A stretch of DNA of 64,000 nt from Roseibium limicola (lineage in GTDB: Bacteria > Pseudomonadota > Alphaproteobacteria > Rhizobiales > Stappiaceae), in NCBI RefSeq assembly GCF_017313085.1, contig NZ_JAFLNF010000006.1, forward strand, positions 186,001 to 250,000. Direction: 5' to 3'. Made by a program: the position numbers and the translations under genes. A model generated the notes under the pieces. It ran no database searches, was not told where the DNA came from, and saw only the letters and a program-made list of their open reading frames with translations. Below, one piece after another: positions 38,014 through 46,974 of this stretch (positions are counted from its first letter, which is position 1; every line of letters begins with the position of its first letter).

Positions 38014-40008
38014 ATGAACGTAAAAACTAAAATAATCGCGGGTTTCGGATCACTTGCACTGTTAATGTTGGCAGTAGCTGCTTGGTCACTCTACAACTTT
38101 AACGCAACAAGCAAGGATATCCTCGCTCTTGAGGATATGAATGGGGACGCACTCCTGGCGTCGGAGCTCAACGCCGACATGGCCAAGGCGCTTCTGAATG
38201 CGAACCGCTACATGCGCTCACGGGATACTGCGGATCTTACCTTGGCTCACCAGTATATTGGCGAAGTCAAGGAGGGCGTGGAAATCGCCAAAGGGGAAAT
38301 AAACGCGCCGAGCCGTGTGGTGATGCGCGATCTGATCGCCGACAACATCGGCAAATTCGAGACTTATCTGGCTGAGGTGGTCGCGCTGTATCAGCGCCGG
38401 GATAAAATGGTTCAAGAAAGCATCGATGTCTTGGGGCCGACGGCACGTGAGCAGCTTTCCAAGATCCATCAACTGGCGACGGTTGACGCTGACTATCAGT
38501 CTGCCAATCTGACAGCGGAAGTTCAGGAGCATTTTCTGGCCATTCGTTTGAACTTTCAGAAGTTCCTGAATACCAATAGCCAGAGTGAGCTCGATATCAT
38601 CAAGAAAGAGGAAAAGATCCTCCTCGAACGCCTGGCGGTCTTGAGTGAAAGCCTCATCAATATGGAAGCCGTCAGCCTGACCGAAAAAGTTGGGCTTGCT
38701 GTTGATGAATACGTCAAGGCAGCTGGTGAACTGGGCCAGCTTATCAACGAACGTAACAGCATTCGTGATGAGCAACTGTCCGTCCTTGGCCAGCAGATCT
38801 CAGACGCGGCGCGGAACCTCAAGGACAGTGCAGCCAAAGACGCTGTGAGGCTTGGTGAAGAGACGCGTTCGAATGTGATCAGCAGCGAGATCGAATTGGG
38901 TGTGGCGACCGCCATCGCCTTCTTGCTGGCTGTTACACTCGCTTCCATTATCTCACTCGGCATTTCCCGCCCCATCTCCCGCCTTGTTCGCGATGCGGAA
39001 AATCTGGCCGCAGGCGACACCTCAGTGGCGTTCAAGGAAGCCTCACGCAATGATGAGCTTGGTGATGTTGCCCGCTCGATCGCCGGCTTCCGTGATGGCG
39101 TGCTGGATCGTCAGCGTCTGGAGGCAGAACAGGCGGCTGAACAGGAGCAGCGTGAGAGACGTAGTCAGAGGATTGCAGTGGCTCTGGCGACCTTCGACCA
39201 GGAGGTCAATGCGATGCTCTCCAGTGTCTCAACATCAGCAAGTGAGCTGGAAGGCACAGCGACGCGCATGACCCGGACAGCCCAGGATACTAGCATGCAG
39301 GCAACCAATGTTGCCAGTGCCTCCGAGGAGGCGACAACCAATGTTCAGACGGTTGCCAGCGCTGCGGAAGAACTCTCTGCCTCGCTGCGTGAAGTGAGCA
39401 CTCAGGTTTCGCATTCGGCTGGTATTGCTGGCCGGGCTTCAACCGAAGCCCAGAAGACCAATGACCAGATTTCCAATCTGGCAACCGTCGCCGATGACAT
39501 CGGTCAGGTGATCGCTCTCATTCAGTCAATCGCAGAACAAACCAATCTGCTTGCATTGAACGCGACGATTGAAGCTGCGCGCGCCGGTGAAGCGGGCAAG
39601 GGCTTTGCGGTCGTTGCGGCTGAAGTGAAAGAGCTGGCAAGCCAGACCGGACGCGCAACCGAGGAAATCTCGGAGAAGATCAGTGCGATCCAGTCGGAAA
39701 CCAAGGAAGCCGTTGAAGGGATCCATTCGATCTCCTCAATCATCGAGGAGATGAACCGTGTGGCTTCGGCAATCGCTTCGGCAGTCGAAGAACAGTCTGC
39801 CGCGACCAATGAGATTGCCGGAAGCGTGGAGCAGGCTTCCCGTGGGACGCAGGACGTAAGTGAGAACATCGTGAAGGTCTCGAATGCGGCAGCCGAAACT
39901 GATACCGCTGCGAGATCCGTTGTGGACGCTGCCCGTGACGTAGGCGCCCAGTCGTCTCGCATGCGCCACGTTGTGGAAGACTTCCTTGGCGAGGTGAAGG
40001 CGGCCTGA
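38014..40008 (+). CDS. Methyl-accepting chemotaxis protein (HBM-like sensor)
   Basis: 664 residues. Transmembrane helix 1 at about 8-28, a large all-helical periplasmic sensor of roughly 260 residues (size and pattern fit the helical bimodular or 4HB type), helix 2 near 293-315 ([18 protein letters not shown]), HAMP ([18 protein letters not shown]), then a signalling domain with the conserved tip [20 protein letters not shown]. No C-terminal pentapeptide for CheR binding is seen. The ligand is unknown. GGAG lies 9 bp before ATG. Single gene; no other chemotaxis gene in the window. Confidence 0.95.
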   Translation: MNVKTKIIAGFGSLALLMLAVAAWSLYNFNATSKDILALEDMNGDALLASELNADMAKALLNANRYMRSRDTADLTLAHQYIGEVKEGVEIAKGEINAPSRVVMRDLIADNIGKFETYLAEVVALYQRRDKMVQESIDVLGPTAREQLSKIHQLATVDADYQSANLTAEVQEHFLAIRLNFQKFLNTNSQSELDIIKKEEKILLERLAVLSESLINMEAVSLTEKVGLAVDEYVKAAGELGQLINERNSIRDEQLSVLGQQISDAARNLKDSAAKDAVRLGEETRSNVISSEIELGVATAIAFLLAVTLASIISLGISRPISRLVRDAENLAAGDTSVAFKEASRNDELGDVARSIAGFRDGVLDRQRLEAEQAAEQEQRERRSQRIAVALATFDQEVNAMLSSVSTSASELEGTATRMTRTAQDTSMQATNVASASEEATTNVQTVASAAEELSASLREVSTQVSHSAGIAGRASTEAQKTNDQISNLATVADDIGQVIALIQSIAEQTNLLALNATIEAARAGEAGKGFAVVAAEVKELASQTGRATEEISEKISAIQSETKEAVEGIHSISSIIEEMNRVASAIASAVEEQSAATNEIAGSVEQASRGTQDVSENIVKVSNAAAETDTAARSVVDAARDVGAQSSRMRHVVEDFLGEVKAA

Positions 40009-40042
40009 CGTGCAAAAGGCTTAAGCCAAGACGGTTGAAGAT

Positions 40043-40078
40043 AAAAAACGCGGCTCCTTGAAAAAGGGCCGCGTTTTT
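40043..40078. terminator. Bidirectional intrinsic terminator
   Basis: AAAAACGCGGC (40044-40054) / GCCGCGTTTTT (40068-40078), 11-bp stem, with T runs on both strands. It lies between the convergent chemoreceptor and GGDEF genes and can serve both. Confidence 0.9.
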
Positions 40079-40103
40079 GGGGTCTGCAACGTAAGATATT
40101 GGC

Positions 40104-42713
40104 TCAGGCGTGCAGCTTGTCGCTCACTTCCTGAGTGTAGAACCGGTAGCCGTTGCGGCCACTACGCTTGACTTCATACAGAGCTAGATCGGCCTGTTTG
40201 ATCGGTGTATTGATGCTGGCACATTGGTCCGACACTGTCGCAACCCCAATGCTTGCCCCAACCGTGACGCAGTTTCCTGGAATGCGAATTGGCGCGGCGA
40301 TCTTCTTCACCAACCGTTCGATGACTTCCGTTGTTGCGGGAAGGGTAGGGCTGGCATTCGACAGAATGATGGCGAACTCATCGCCGCCCAGCCGAGCCAC
40401 GATGTCTGAGCTTCTCACACTGTCTTGAAAGCGCACGCTCACTTCCTTGAGCACTGCGTCGCCAGCGTCGTGGCCATAAGTGTCGTTGATCGGCTTGAAA
40501 TGGTCGAGATCGACCAGAATAAGCGTGCTCTCGGTTCCGTTCTTCTGGGCCCGTTCAAGGGCTTTTTCCAGCTCGGTGTTGAAGAGCAGCCGATTGGCTA
40601 GGCCGGTCAGCGTGTCATGAGAGGCGGCATAGGTGATCTTTTCCTGAGCCAACTCACGTACGGTGACGTCTTCATGCGTGCCGATCCATCCGCCCTGCGG
40701 CATGGGAGCATGCACAGCACTGATGATCCGGCCTGACGGGTGCTTGAAGGTGGAGCGAACGACTTCGGCTTTCGCAAGCTGGGCTTTGAGTTCGCGGACA
40801 TGTTCATCAACATCCCCTTGGAACTCTCCTCGGGCCTGTTCGGCCAAAAGCAGCTCCTCAAGGCTTGCGCCAACCTTCACTTCGCCTTCCGGCTTGTTGA
40901 AGATCTCGACGTAAAGCTCATTCCACAGCTGCAATTTGCCATCAGCATCAAAAACGCTGACACCCTGACGCATGTTGGCAAGAATTGTCTCAAGTTCGCT
41001 GGAACGTCGACGCGCGATCCGCTCATTCGCCAGGATCTCTGCTTCAAGCTTTTTGCGATCTGTGACATCAAAGAAACTGGCAATCAATCCGCCATCGGGC
41101 AGAGGCGATCCGCGAACCTCGTGCACCCTACCTTCCGGCGTTTCCCTTTCGAACATGTAAGGTTTGTCGACTTCCAGAGCGTCAAACCGGCCCTTGGCGA
41201 GCTTGGAGGGTTCGCCCTCGCCATATTGCCCACGCTCGGCGTTGTAGGTCATGTATTCCAGCAGATGAAGCTTCTGGTCGATCATCTCCTGCGGAATCTT
41301 CATGAGATCCGAAAACTCTTGATTGCACACCTGAAGGTGCATGTCCTCGTCCCAGTAGACGAGGCCGCCTGGGAAATTGTCGAACAGGGCTGAGACCGTA
41401 TTGGCCTGACGCCGGCTCTCGGTGATGTCCATCAGCGAAACAACGACGCCTTCAAGGCCAAGCTCGTTATTATCATCTACCGAAGATGCATTCACGCGAA
41501 GCCAGGTGCGATGACCTTCAGGTCCCTTTATCAGGCGCGCTTCTTGTTGCTGCACCTTTTCCGGGAACATGCTGGCCATGACCAGAGGATTGGATATTGA
41601 GTCGTCATCGTCGTTGAGCGTCATGATATCAACGTCGATTTCCGCGACATTACACCCTATGAGGGCTTGCCGGTCGAGGCCGAACATCTCCGCAGCGGAG
41701 GCATTGCACGATTGAATCAGGCCATCGTGATCAATCAGCAAGATCCCTTCACTCAGGGTCTCCAATGTCGTGCGCTGAACGGCTTCAGCGTTCCGCAGGC
41801 CCTCTTCAGCAAGCTTGCGGTCGGTAATGTCCTCGAACGCGCCAACCAGCCGGACCGCTTTACCATCTTCCAACAGTGTACTACCGACGGCGTGAACCCA
41901 GATATGCCTGCCTTGGGCTGTCAAAAAGGGAAGCTCAAGATCCCAGCTTCCGCCGCTTTCAATGGCCTTGCTGACGGCTTCGGTAATGACTGGGCGGGCG
42001 CGTGGAGGGTAAAATTCCAGAGCTTCATCCAGGGTTGGGATGAAATCATAGGGCACGTCGTGAATTTCATGGGTGCGTCTGGTCCAGGTCAGTTCGCTGG
42101 TTTGGAGATCCAGCTCCCACCCACCGACACCTGAGACATCGGCGACCTTTTCCAGCAATTGACCGTTAGAAACGGCTATCTTTTTCTCTGTCCGGATGAG
42201 TTCCAGCGAAGCGGAGAGCTCTTCTTGACTCCGATGGGCTTTGATCAAGCCTTCGACGACAACGCCAAGTCGTCGAAGCTGTGCCAACTGCTCAACTGTC
42301 GGCTGCCGCGGTACCGTGTCGATAACGCACAATGCGCCCAGTCGATTGACACCGTCGACCGCCAAAGGGTAGCCGGCATAAAACCGGATTTGAGGGCCGC
42401 CAACCACCAGGGCGTTGTCTTTGAAGCGGTCATCCAGCGTCGCATCGGGTACCAGGAAGATGTCGTTACCATGAATGGCATGTGCGCAAAATGAGACATC
42501 ACGGGGTGTCGAATCAGCGTCCAGGCCGCACTTTGCCTTGAACCACTGGTAGTCGTCTTCAACCAGGCTGACGAGGGCGATTGGGGCCTGGAAAATTGCT
42601 CGCACAGCCTCGATTACTGCCTCGAACTCCGGGGTCGGATCGGATCCAACAATGTTGAGTTCTCTCAACGCCTGTAGTCGCTCAGTCTCGTTGTTTGGTA
42701 TTCTCGCAGCCAT
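40104..42713 (-). CDS. GAF-PAS-GGDEF diguanylate cyclase
   Basis: About 869 residues from ATG 42713 (MAARIPNNETERLQALREL); a TTG at 42758 would add 15. Domains: N-terminal GAF (about 20-165; FCAHAIHGNDIFLVPDA), then about four PAS segments (GGWELDLQTSELTWTRRT, GLIQSCNASAAEMFG, GGLVYWDEDMHLQVCNQEF, MRQGVSVFDADGKLQLWNE) and a C-terminal GGDEF with intact active site RLGGDEFAI. An inhibitory I-site RxxD (RSSD) lies five residues before GGDEF. No EAL domain and no membrane helix. It should make cyclic-di-GMP in response to cytoplasmic signals. Confidence 0.93.
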   Translation of the reverse strand: MAARIPNNETERLQALRELNIVGSDPTPEFEAVIEAVRAIFQAPIALVSLVEDDYQWFKAKCGLDADSTPRDVSFCAHAIHGNDIFLVPDATLDDRFKDNALVVGGPQIRFYAGYPLAVDGVNRLGALCVIDTVPRQPTVEQLAQLRRLGVVVEGLIKAHRSQEELSASLELIRTEKKIAVSNGQLLEKVADVSGVGGWELDLQTSELTWTRRTHEIHDVPYDFIPTLDEALEFYPPRARPVITEAVSKAIESGGSWDLELPFLTAQGRHIWVHAVGSTLLEDGKAVRLVGAFEDITDRKLAEEGLRNAEAVQRTTLETLSEGILLIDHDGLIQSCNASAAEMFGLDRQALIGCNVAEIDVDIMTLNDDDDSISNPLVMASMFPEKVQQQEARLIKGPEGHRTWLRVNASSVDDNNELGLEGVVVSLMDITESRRQANTVSALFDNFPGGLVYWDEDMHLQVCNQEFSDLMKIPQEMIDQKLHLLEYMTYNAERGQYGEGEPSKLAKGRFDALEVDKPYMFERETPEGRVHEVRGSPLPDGGLIASFFDVTDRKKLEAEILANERIARRRSSELETILANMRQGVSVFDADGKLQLWNELYVEIFNKPEGEVKVGASLEELLLAEQARGEFQGDVDEHVRELKAQLAKAEVVRSTFKHPSGRIISAVHAPMPQGGWIGTHEDVTVRELAQEKITYAASHDTLTGLANRLLFNTELEKALERAQKNGTESTLILVDLDHFKPINDTYGHDAGDAVLKEVSVRFQDSVRSSDIVARLGGDEFAIILSNASPTLPATTEVIERLVKKIAAPIRIPGNCVTVGASIGVATVSDQCASINTPIKQADLALYEVKRSGRNGYRFYTQEVSDKLHA

Positions 42714-42950
42714 TTCAGGTGCACTCTCCAAAGCGATAACGGATAGGGACGCTGACAAATTACATAGGTAGAATAGGATTTAAGTTATGAACAACTCGTA
42801 ATTTGTCCAATATTTCTGCTTTTATCTAAGTAAGATTACCAATTATGGAGGCCTTTCTACTCAAAACTAAGTAGTTATGTAAGTGAGATTGTGTAGTGCT
42901 ATGGTGTCTCACAATTTTTTGAGCGAAATGAATGCTACGGTCCGCGCATA

Positions 42951-42979
42951 AAGAAAAACCCGGCTCGAAGGCCGGGTTT
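42951..42979 (-). terminator. Intrinsic terminator of the GcrA-like gene
   Basis: On the minus strand AAACCCGGC (42979-42971), 6-nt loop, GCCGGGTTT (42964-42956), then TTCTTT. It lies 26 bp beyond the 43005 stop. The AT-rich DNA from here to 42760 holds the GGDEF gene promoter and no gene. Confidence 0.85.
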
Positions 42980-43004
42980 AAAACAACTGCATATTGGCTT
43001 CTGA

Positions 43005-43214
43005 TCAGGCGGCGCGACGATAAGACAGGCTCATGCCACTTCCGCTCGAACGGCTCCGGCGGCGTTCTTCCGGCGGAATATAAACGATTGCGGCGTGGTC
43101 GTCACAATAAGAGACACCCGGTTCGATACGAGCATCACACGGGAATGTGTAGCTTCCAGAATCACCTTCAGCCCACTTGCAGCAACCCGGACGGGGCAAG
43201 CTTAGTTTATCCAT
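43005..43214 (-). CDS. Small GcrA-like protein (C-terminal domain only)
   Basis: 69 residues from ATG 43214, with AAGGAAAC 5-12 bp upstream; the frame stays open to 43328 but that part lacks homology. The core reads CCKWAEGDSGSYTFPCDAR, then GVSYCDDHAAIVYIPPEE, matching the C-x-W-x-x-GD, F-x-C, YC-x-x-H and Y-x-P pattern at the end of GcrA, the sigma-70 cofactor of the alphaproteobacterial cell cycle. The HTH DNA-binding half is absent. A basic, Ser/Arg-rich tail follows. It has its own terminator, so it is an independent gene. Function unproven. Confidence 0.7.
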   Translation of the reverse strand: MDKLSLPRPGCCKWAEGDSGSYTFPCDARIEPGVSYCDDHAAIVYIPPEERRRSRSSGSGMSLSYRRAA

Positions 43215-43516
43215 TGGTCGTTTCCTTTTTGTCTTTTTGAACAAAACATCCTTCGTTCGAGCATCCAGGGAGGAGGATCCGAACAGAAAACGGTGTTTTG
43301 CTGATGGAGTTGCGTTCAACCAAACCAATGGGCCGTGCGGAACCGCTCGACAGCGAACGCGAAGAATTAGGTAGTCTGACTGTCACAAGATTGCAATATA
43401 TAAAGCTGCATGGCGGCATTGCTTTTCATGCATATCCGGAATTCTAGTTAAGTCGATCTGGAGAAACATGCAGAAAGATGAAGATGCGCGTTAGTAGACG
43501 AAAAAGTTAATCCTTG
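43215..43516. other. Intergenic region upstream of the GcrA-like gene
   Basis: 302 bp, AT-richer than its neighbours. It must hold the promoter of the GcrA-like gene and the 3' end of the mob/xdhC operon. I see no gene and no convincing terminator hairpin. Confidence 0.5.
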
Positions 43517-45136
43517 TTAATCACTTGATGACCCAAGGTAAGAACGCAGCGTTTCAGGGGTGTCGAGGTCAAGGCGGGCCGCTTCGCCGATCTCGACGAT
43601 TTCCAATAGCTCTCGATTGTCTTCCAGAACCGCGCGCGCGCCGATATCACCGGACAGCTCGCTGAGCCGGGGGAAAAAGCAACTCGGCCACAAGACCGGG
43701 TTAGCCCGGCGGCCATTTGTGCCGGCGGCCACGATGCTGTGCGCCTGTGAGGACACAAATCGGTCGACGAGCTGCTGTATTTGCAAGGCCCCGATCTCTG
43801 GCATGTCGCCCAGCAGGATCAATGCCCCCACCGCGTCTTCCGGCAGCGCGCGAACGCCAGCGCGCAGCGAGGTTCCCATGCCTTCGACATAGTCCGGATT
43901 GTGGACGTGGATGACGTCGAGCCCCTCGAGTGCTGCAGCGATACCGTCTGCCTGATGACCGCTGACAACGATCACGGGGTCGCAGGGGCTGGCAATGGCC
44001 GCCTTCACCACTCGACGTATGAGCGGTTCTCCGTTGATCGTTGCCAGAAGCTTGTTGTTCGGCCCCATTCGGCTGGAGAGACCGGCCGCCAGAACCACCG
44101 CCGAAACCGGTACCTTTTGCGGGGGCTGTTGGGCTTGCGGCATTAGTTCTCGTGGGTGAGGGCGGGTGTGGATCTCCATCAGCAGGCCACCGACGCCCCA
44201 ACCGGTTGTTTCCTCAACGGACGGTGCAACGCCTGCCAGGGTGCGTTCCAATACCCAGTCGAAGCCGTTCTCCTTGGGGCTGCGGGCGCAGCCGGGCGCC
44301 CCGATGAGGGGGAAGCCGCCATAGCTTCCGAGCAAGAGCAGATTGCCGGGATCGACCGGAAGACCGAAACGCTGGATTTCTCCTCCGGCATGGCGCACGG
44401 CGGCGGGCAGGACGTCATCGCGGTCGACCACAGCGGAGGCGCCGAAAAGGATGAACATCTCGCAGCCATGCTGATGCGCCTGCCGCAAGGCGGCAGCGGT
44501 GTCCTCGACCGTATGCGGGATGCGAATTTCTGAAGTGATCTTGCTGCCGGTTCCGTCCAGCCGTTGATCCAGGACCCGGCGGGTCTTGTCCATCGTGCTT
44601 TCTTTAAGGTGAGGCAGGCGCGTGGCAATCAGGCCGATGCGACGGGCGGTGAAGGGGTGAACCTGCAGGCTGGTCGTAACGGCTTCCTCGGCCTGGGCCA
44701 CGGCGTTAGCAGATGCCGCAAATTCGATGACTTTTGCCGTCGCCACCATACGGCCTGCCTCGACGCGGGAATAATTTGGCAAGGTGGCGATTGTGAGGGC
44801 CGGGTCAATGCGGTTCATGCGGTCGATGGCGACCTTGTCGGCCACAAAGATCCCGGCGACTTCTGCATGCAGATTGACCCGTCCGGTAAAGGGCGGTTCG
44901 CCGCGCAGTCCATCCGACATGGCCGCCGTGGCCAGGCGTTGCGCCGCAACGTTTTCATCCAGGTCGTCGGGCTCCAGACGAGCCACGGTGAGCGTGACCA
45001 GGCCGGCATCCAGAAGCGCCGTGAGGTCGCCGGCACTCAGAACCCGCCCCTTCTTGAAGGTCTTGGTGCCTGCTCGGGTGCTGTGAGCCAGCAGACAGCC
45101 TTCAGCCTCTGCAGTCGCAACCGATGCAAATTTCAT
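43517..45136 (-). CDS. Molybdopterin-binding / MobA-like nucleotidyltransferase fusion
   Basis: 539 residues. Residues 1-330 form a MoeA/CinA-like molybdopterin-binding region (KKGRVLSAGDLTALLDAG, FILFGASAVVDRDD, GNLLLLGSYGGFPLIGAPGC). Residues from about 345 form a MobA/MocA-type NTP transferase (VSAVVLAAGLSSRMGPNNKL, LILLGDMPEIG). Such fusions add CMP or GMP to molybdopterin for xanthine-dehydrogenase-type enzymes. It overlaps the XdhC gene upstream by 4 bp (ATGA), so they are translationally coupled. Last gene of a four-gene operon. Confidence 0.85.
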   Translation of the reverse strand: MKFASVATAEAEGCLLAHSTRAGTKTFKKGRVLSAGDLTALLDAGLVTLTVARLEPDDLDENVAAQRLATAAMSDGLRGEPPFTGRVNLHAEVAGIFVADKVAIDRMNRIDPALTIATLPNYSRVEAGRMVATAKVIEFAASANAVAQAEEAVTTSLQVHPFTARRIGLIATRLPHLKESTMDKTRRVLDQRLDGTGSKITSEIRIPHTVEDTAAALRQAHQHGCEMFILFGASAVVDRDDVLPAAVRHAGGEIQRFGLPVDPGNLLLLGSYGGFPLIGAPGCARSPKENGFDWVLERTLAGVAPSVEETTGWGVGGLLMEIHTRPHPRELMPQAQQPPQKVPVSAVVLAAGLSSRMGPNNKLLATINGEPLIRRVVKAAIASPCDPVIVVSGHQADGIAAALEGLDVIHVHNPDYVEGMGTSLRAGVRALPEDAVGALILLGDMPEIGALQIQQLVDRFVSSQAHSIVAAGTNGRRANPVLWPSCFFPRLSELSGDIGARAVLEDNRELLEIVEIGEAARLDLDTPETLRSYLGSSSD

Positions 45137-45831
45137 TCACCAATCTCCGTCGGCTTGCGCAAAGCAGAAATGATCTGACCCAGCACCGCGACGGCGATCT
45201 CCTCGGGCGAGGCGGCACCGATGTCCAGTCCGATGGGCGCGTCGATCCGGTTGATCTGGCTGGTGGTCAATCCGGCGGCCTGCAGCCGCTCGGCCCGTTT
45301 GCCATGGGTTTTGCGGCTGCCAAGCGCTCCGACATAGAAGCAGTCCGATTTCAGGGCCGAGATCAGCGGATAATCATCGATCTTCGGGTCGTGGGTTACG
45401 GCTGCAAGGGCTGTGAAGGGATCGAGAGGGGCGGTGTTCAAAACGTCTTCGGGCCAGTCCGCATGCAGGATGTCGGCCGGAAAACGCGCTTCGGATGCGA
45501 AGGCGCCACGTGGATCTATAACCGCCACATCGAACCCTGCGATCTGGGCCATCGGCACCAGAGCCTTGGAGATATGGACGGCGCCAATGATCACAAGACG
45601 TGGCGGTGGTACTTGTACGGTCAGGAACAGGTCAGGACCGTCTGCGATCTCCACGATTCCCGATTTGCCTGAGCGGAAACGGCGTTCAAGCGCCTCGGCC
45701 AGCGGATCGTCCTGCCAGCTGTCCGAATGTTTGATCAGTCGCTGTGGCCGGCCGTCCAGTGGGCTGACGAGAATGGCTGCGCGCCGCGCTGCTCGTTCGG
45801 TGTTGAGGGTTTGTAGCAGTCCGACGTCCAT
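45133..45831 (-). CDS. XdhC-family protein, C-terminal Rossmann half
   Basis: 232 residues from ATG 45831. Contains the XdhC Rossmann part (PPPRLVIIGAVHISKALVPM, FDVAVIDPRGAF, FYVGALGSRKTHGKR and APIGLDIGAASPEEIAVAV). The N-terminal CoxI domain is absent; it is encoded two genes upstream. XdhC inserts sulfurated molybdenum cofactor into xanthine-dehydrogenase-like enzymes. It begins 2 bp after the LysE-type gene stop. An upstream extension to 45912 lies inside that gene and is not used. Confidence 0.87.
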   Translation of the reverse strand: MDVGLLQTLNTERAARRAAILVSPLDGRPQRLIKHSDSWQDDPLAEALERRFRSGKSGIVEIADGPDLFLTVQVPPPRLVIIGAVHISKALVPMAQIAGFDVAVIDPRGAFASEARFPADILHADWPEDVLNTAPLDPFTALAAVTHDPKIDDYPLISALKSDCFYVGALGSRKTHGKRAERLQAAGLTTSQINRIDAPIGLDIGAASPEEIAVAVLGQIISALRKPTEIGE

Positions 45832-45833
45832 TT

Positions 45834-46466
45834 TCAGCCTCTGTCCATAGCGAGTTTGAGGCCAAGGCCCATGAGCAACGCACCGCAAGCCTTGGAGCCG
45901 ACGTTCTGCCATCGTTGGCGCTTGCCAAGCGCCGTCTTGAGTTTGGAGGCAAACAGCACGGTGATAATGTCAGCTGACGAAAATGCCAGATTGACGACCG
46001 TTCCAAGGATGAGAAACTGCGCCCAGATCGGCAGGGCGGCTTCTGCGGAAACGAACTGCGGCAGGAAAGCGATAAAAAACAGCGCGACTTTCGGGTTGAG
46101 AATTTCAACCAACATGCTGTCGAGGAAGGCGCGGCGCGCCGTTCTTGGCTTTCCTGCGGTAGGCACATGTCCTTCTTGTGCCTTTTGGCGGAACAGCTGA
46201 ATGCCAAGCCAGATCATATAGCCCCCGCCCACAATCTTCAGAGCAGCATAGATCTCTGGCACATGCGTGAATATCGCCGACAGACCCAGAACGGCGGCGA
46301 TGACATGGAGATAGCAACCAAGATGGATGCCAAGGGCAGCCATGAAGCCCGCCCGCCGTCCATGTGCCAGCGTCTGCGCGGCGGTGTAAAGCAGGGCAGG
46401 TCCCGGAAAATAGGCAAAGATCAGCGTTGCACCAAGAAAGGCGATCAGGATTTCAAGCGATGCCAT
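45834..46466 (-). CDS. LysE/RhtB-family exporter
   Basis: 210 residues from ATG 46466, overlapping the stop of the upstream XdhC half. Six hydrophobic helices. The family opening ASLEILIAFLGATLIFAYFP ends in the conserved proline-rich turn (FPGPALLYT); GGGYMIWLGIQLFR and LDSMLVEILNPKVALFFIAF are typical LysE signatures. It exports amino acids or related small molecules. Its place between the two halves of a molybdenum-enzyme maturation factor is unusual; the substrate is unknown. Confidence 0.9.
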   Translation of the reverse strand: MASLEILIAFLGATLIFAYFPGPALLYTAAQTLAHGRRAGFMAALGIHLGCYLHVIAAVLGLSAIFTHVPEIYAALKIVGGGYMIWLGIQLFRQKAQEGHVPTAGKPRTARRAFLDSMLVEILNPKVALFFIAFLPQFVSAEAALPIWAQFLILGTVVNLAFSSADIITVLFASKLKTALGKRQRWQNVGSKACGALLMGLGLKLAMDRG

Positions 46467-46828
46467 CAGCCGGCAGCTCCCGTCAGCGGTTCGACAAAGA
46501 TGCGAATCCGGCCGCCACACGACAGGCCGACCTGCCAGGCGGTTTCGTCGGCCACGCCAAATTCGAGGATCTTCGGAGCGCCCGATTCAATAACATCTAG
46601 CGCCTCGGTCACCACGGCACCTTCGACACAGCCGCCTGAAACGGAGCCTTCGAAGTTTCCATCTGCATCGATAACCAGATGAGAGCCGACGGGACGAGGA
46701 GCTGAGCCCCAGGTTTCGATGACGGTCGCAATGGCTGCCTTGCGACCGGCAGAAGCCCAGTCTTCAGCCGTTGAAAGCACGTCCAGACCAGTGACGGGTC
46801 CGTCAATGCGAGCTTGATATTCTTGCAT
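46466..46828 (-). CDS. XdhC/CoxI-family protein, N-terminal domain
   Basis: 120 residues from ATG 46828; the ORF to 46948 runs into the pckA terminator and is not real. Shows the CoxI domain: AIATVIETWGSAPRPVGSHL, GSVSGGCVEGAVVTEA with the conserved Cys, and the closing LSCGGRIRIFVEP. It is the missing half of the XdhC protein encoded at 45133-45831. First gene of the overlapping operon xdhC-N, lysE-like, xdhC-C, mob fusion. Confidence 0.88.
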   Translation of the reverse strand: MQEYQARIDGPVTGLDVLSTAEDWASAGRKAAIATVIETWGSAPRPVGSHLVIDADGNFEGSVSGGCVEGAVVTEALDVIESGAPKILEFGVADETAWQVGLSCGGRIRIFVEPLTGAAG

Positions 46829-46899
46829 GAATTGGGCCTCCCTCCGATGGCATTCGCGGAGCATATAAGAAGTCGCAGGCCTTGCGAAAGCCGGACATA

Positions 46900-46937
46900 A
46901 AGAAAAGGCGCACCGAGAGGCTTCCCGGTGCGCCTTG
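46900..46937 (-). terminator. Intrinsic terminator of pckA
   Basis: On the minus strand AAGGCGCACCG (46937-46927), 10-nt loop, CGGTGCGCCTT (46916-46906), then TTCTTT. It begins 38 bp beyond the pckA stop and separates it from the xdhC operon. Confidence 0.9.
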
Positions 46938-46974
46938 TTCTGTCTCAACAGTTGGTCAGCAGTGGTGCCGGAGC

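Noticed and set aside
42756-42805. 8-bp inverted repeat CAAATTAC / GTAATTTG upstream of the GGDEF gene
   Set aside because: The arms are 34 bp apart in AT-rich DNA; chance is likely.
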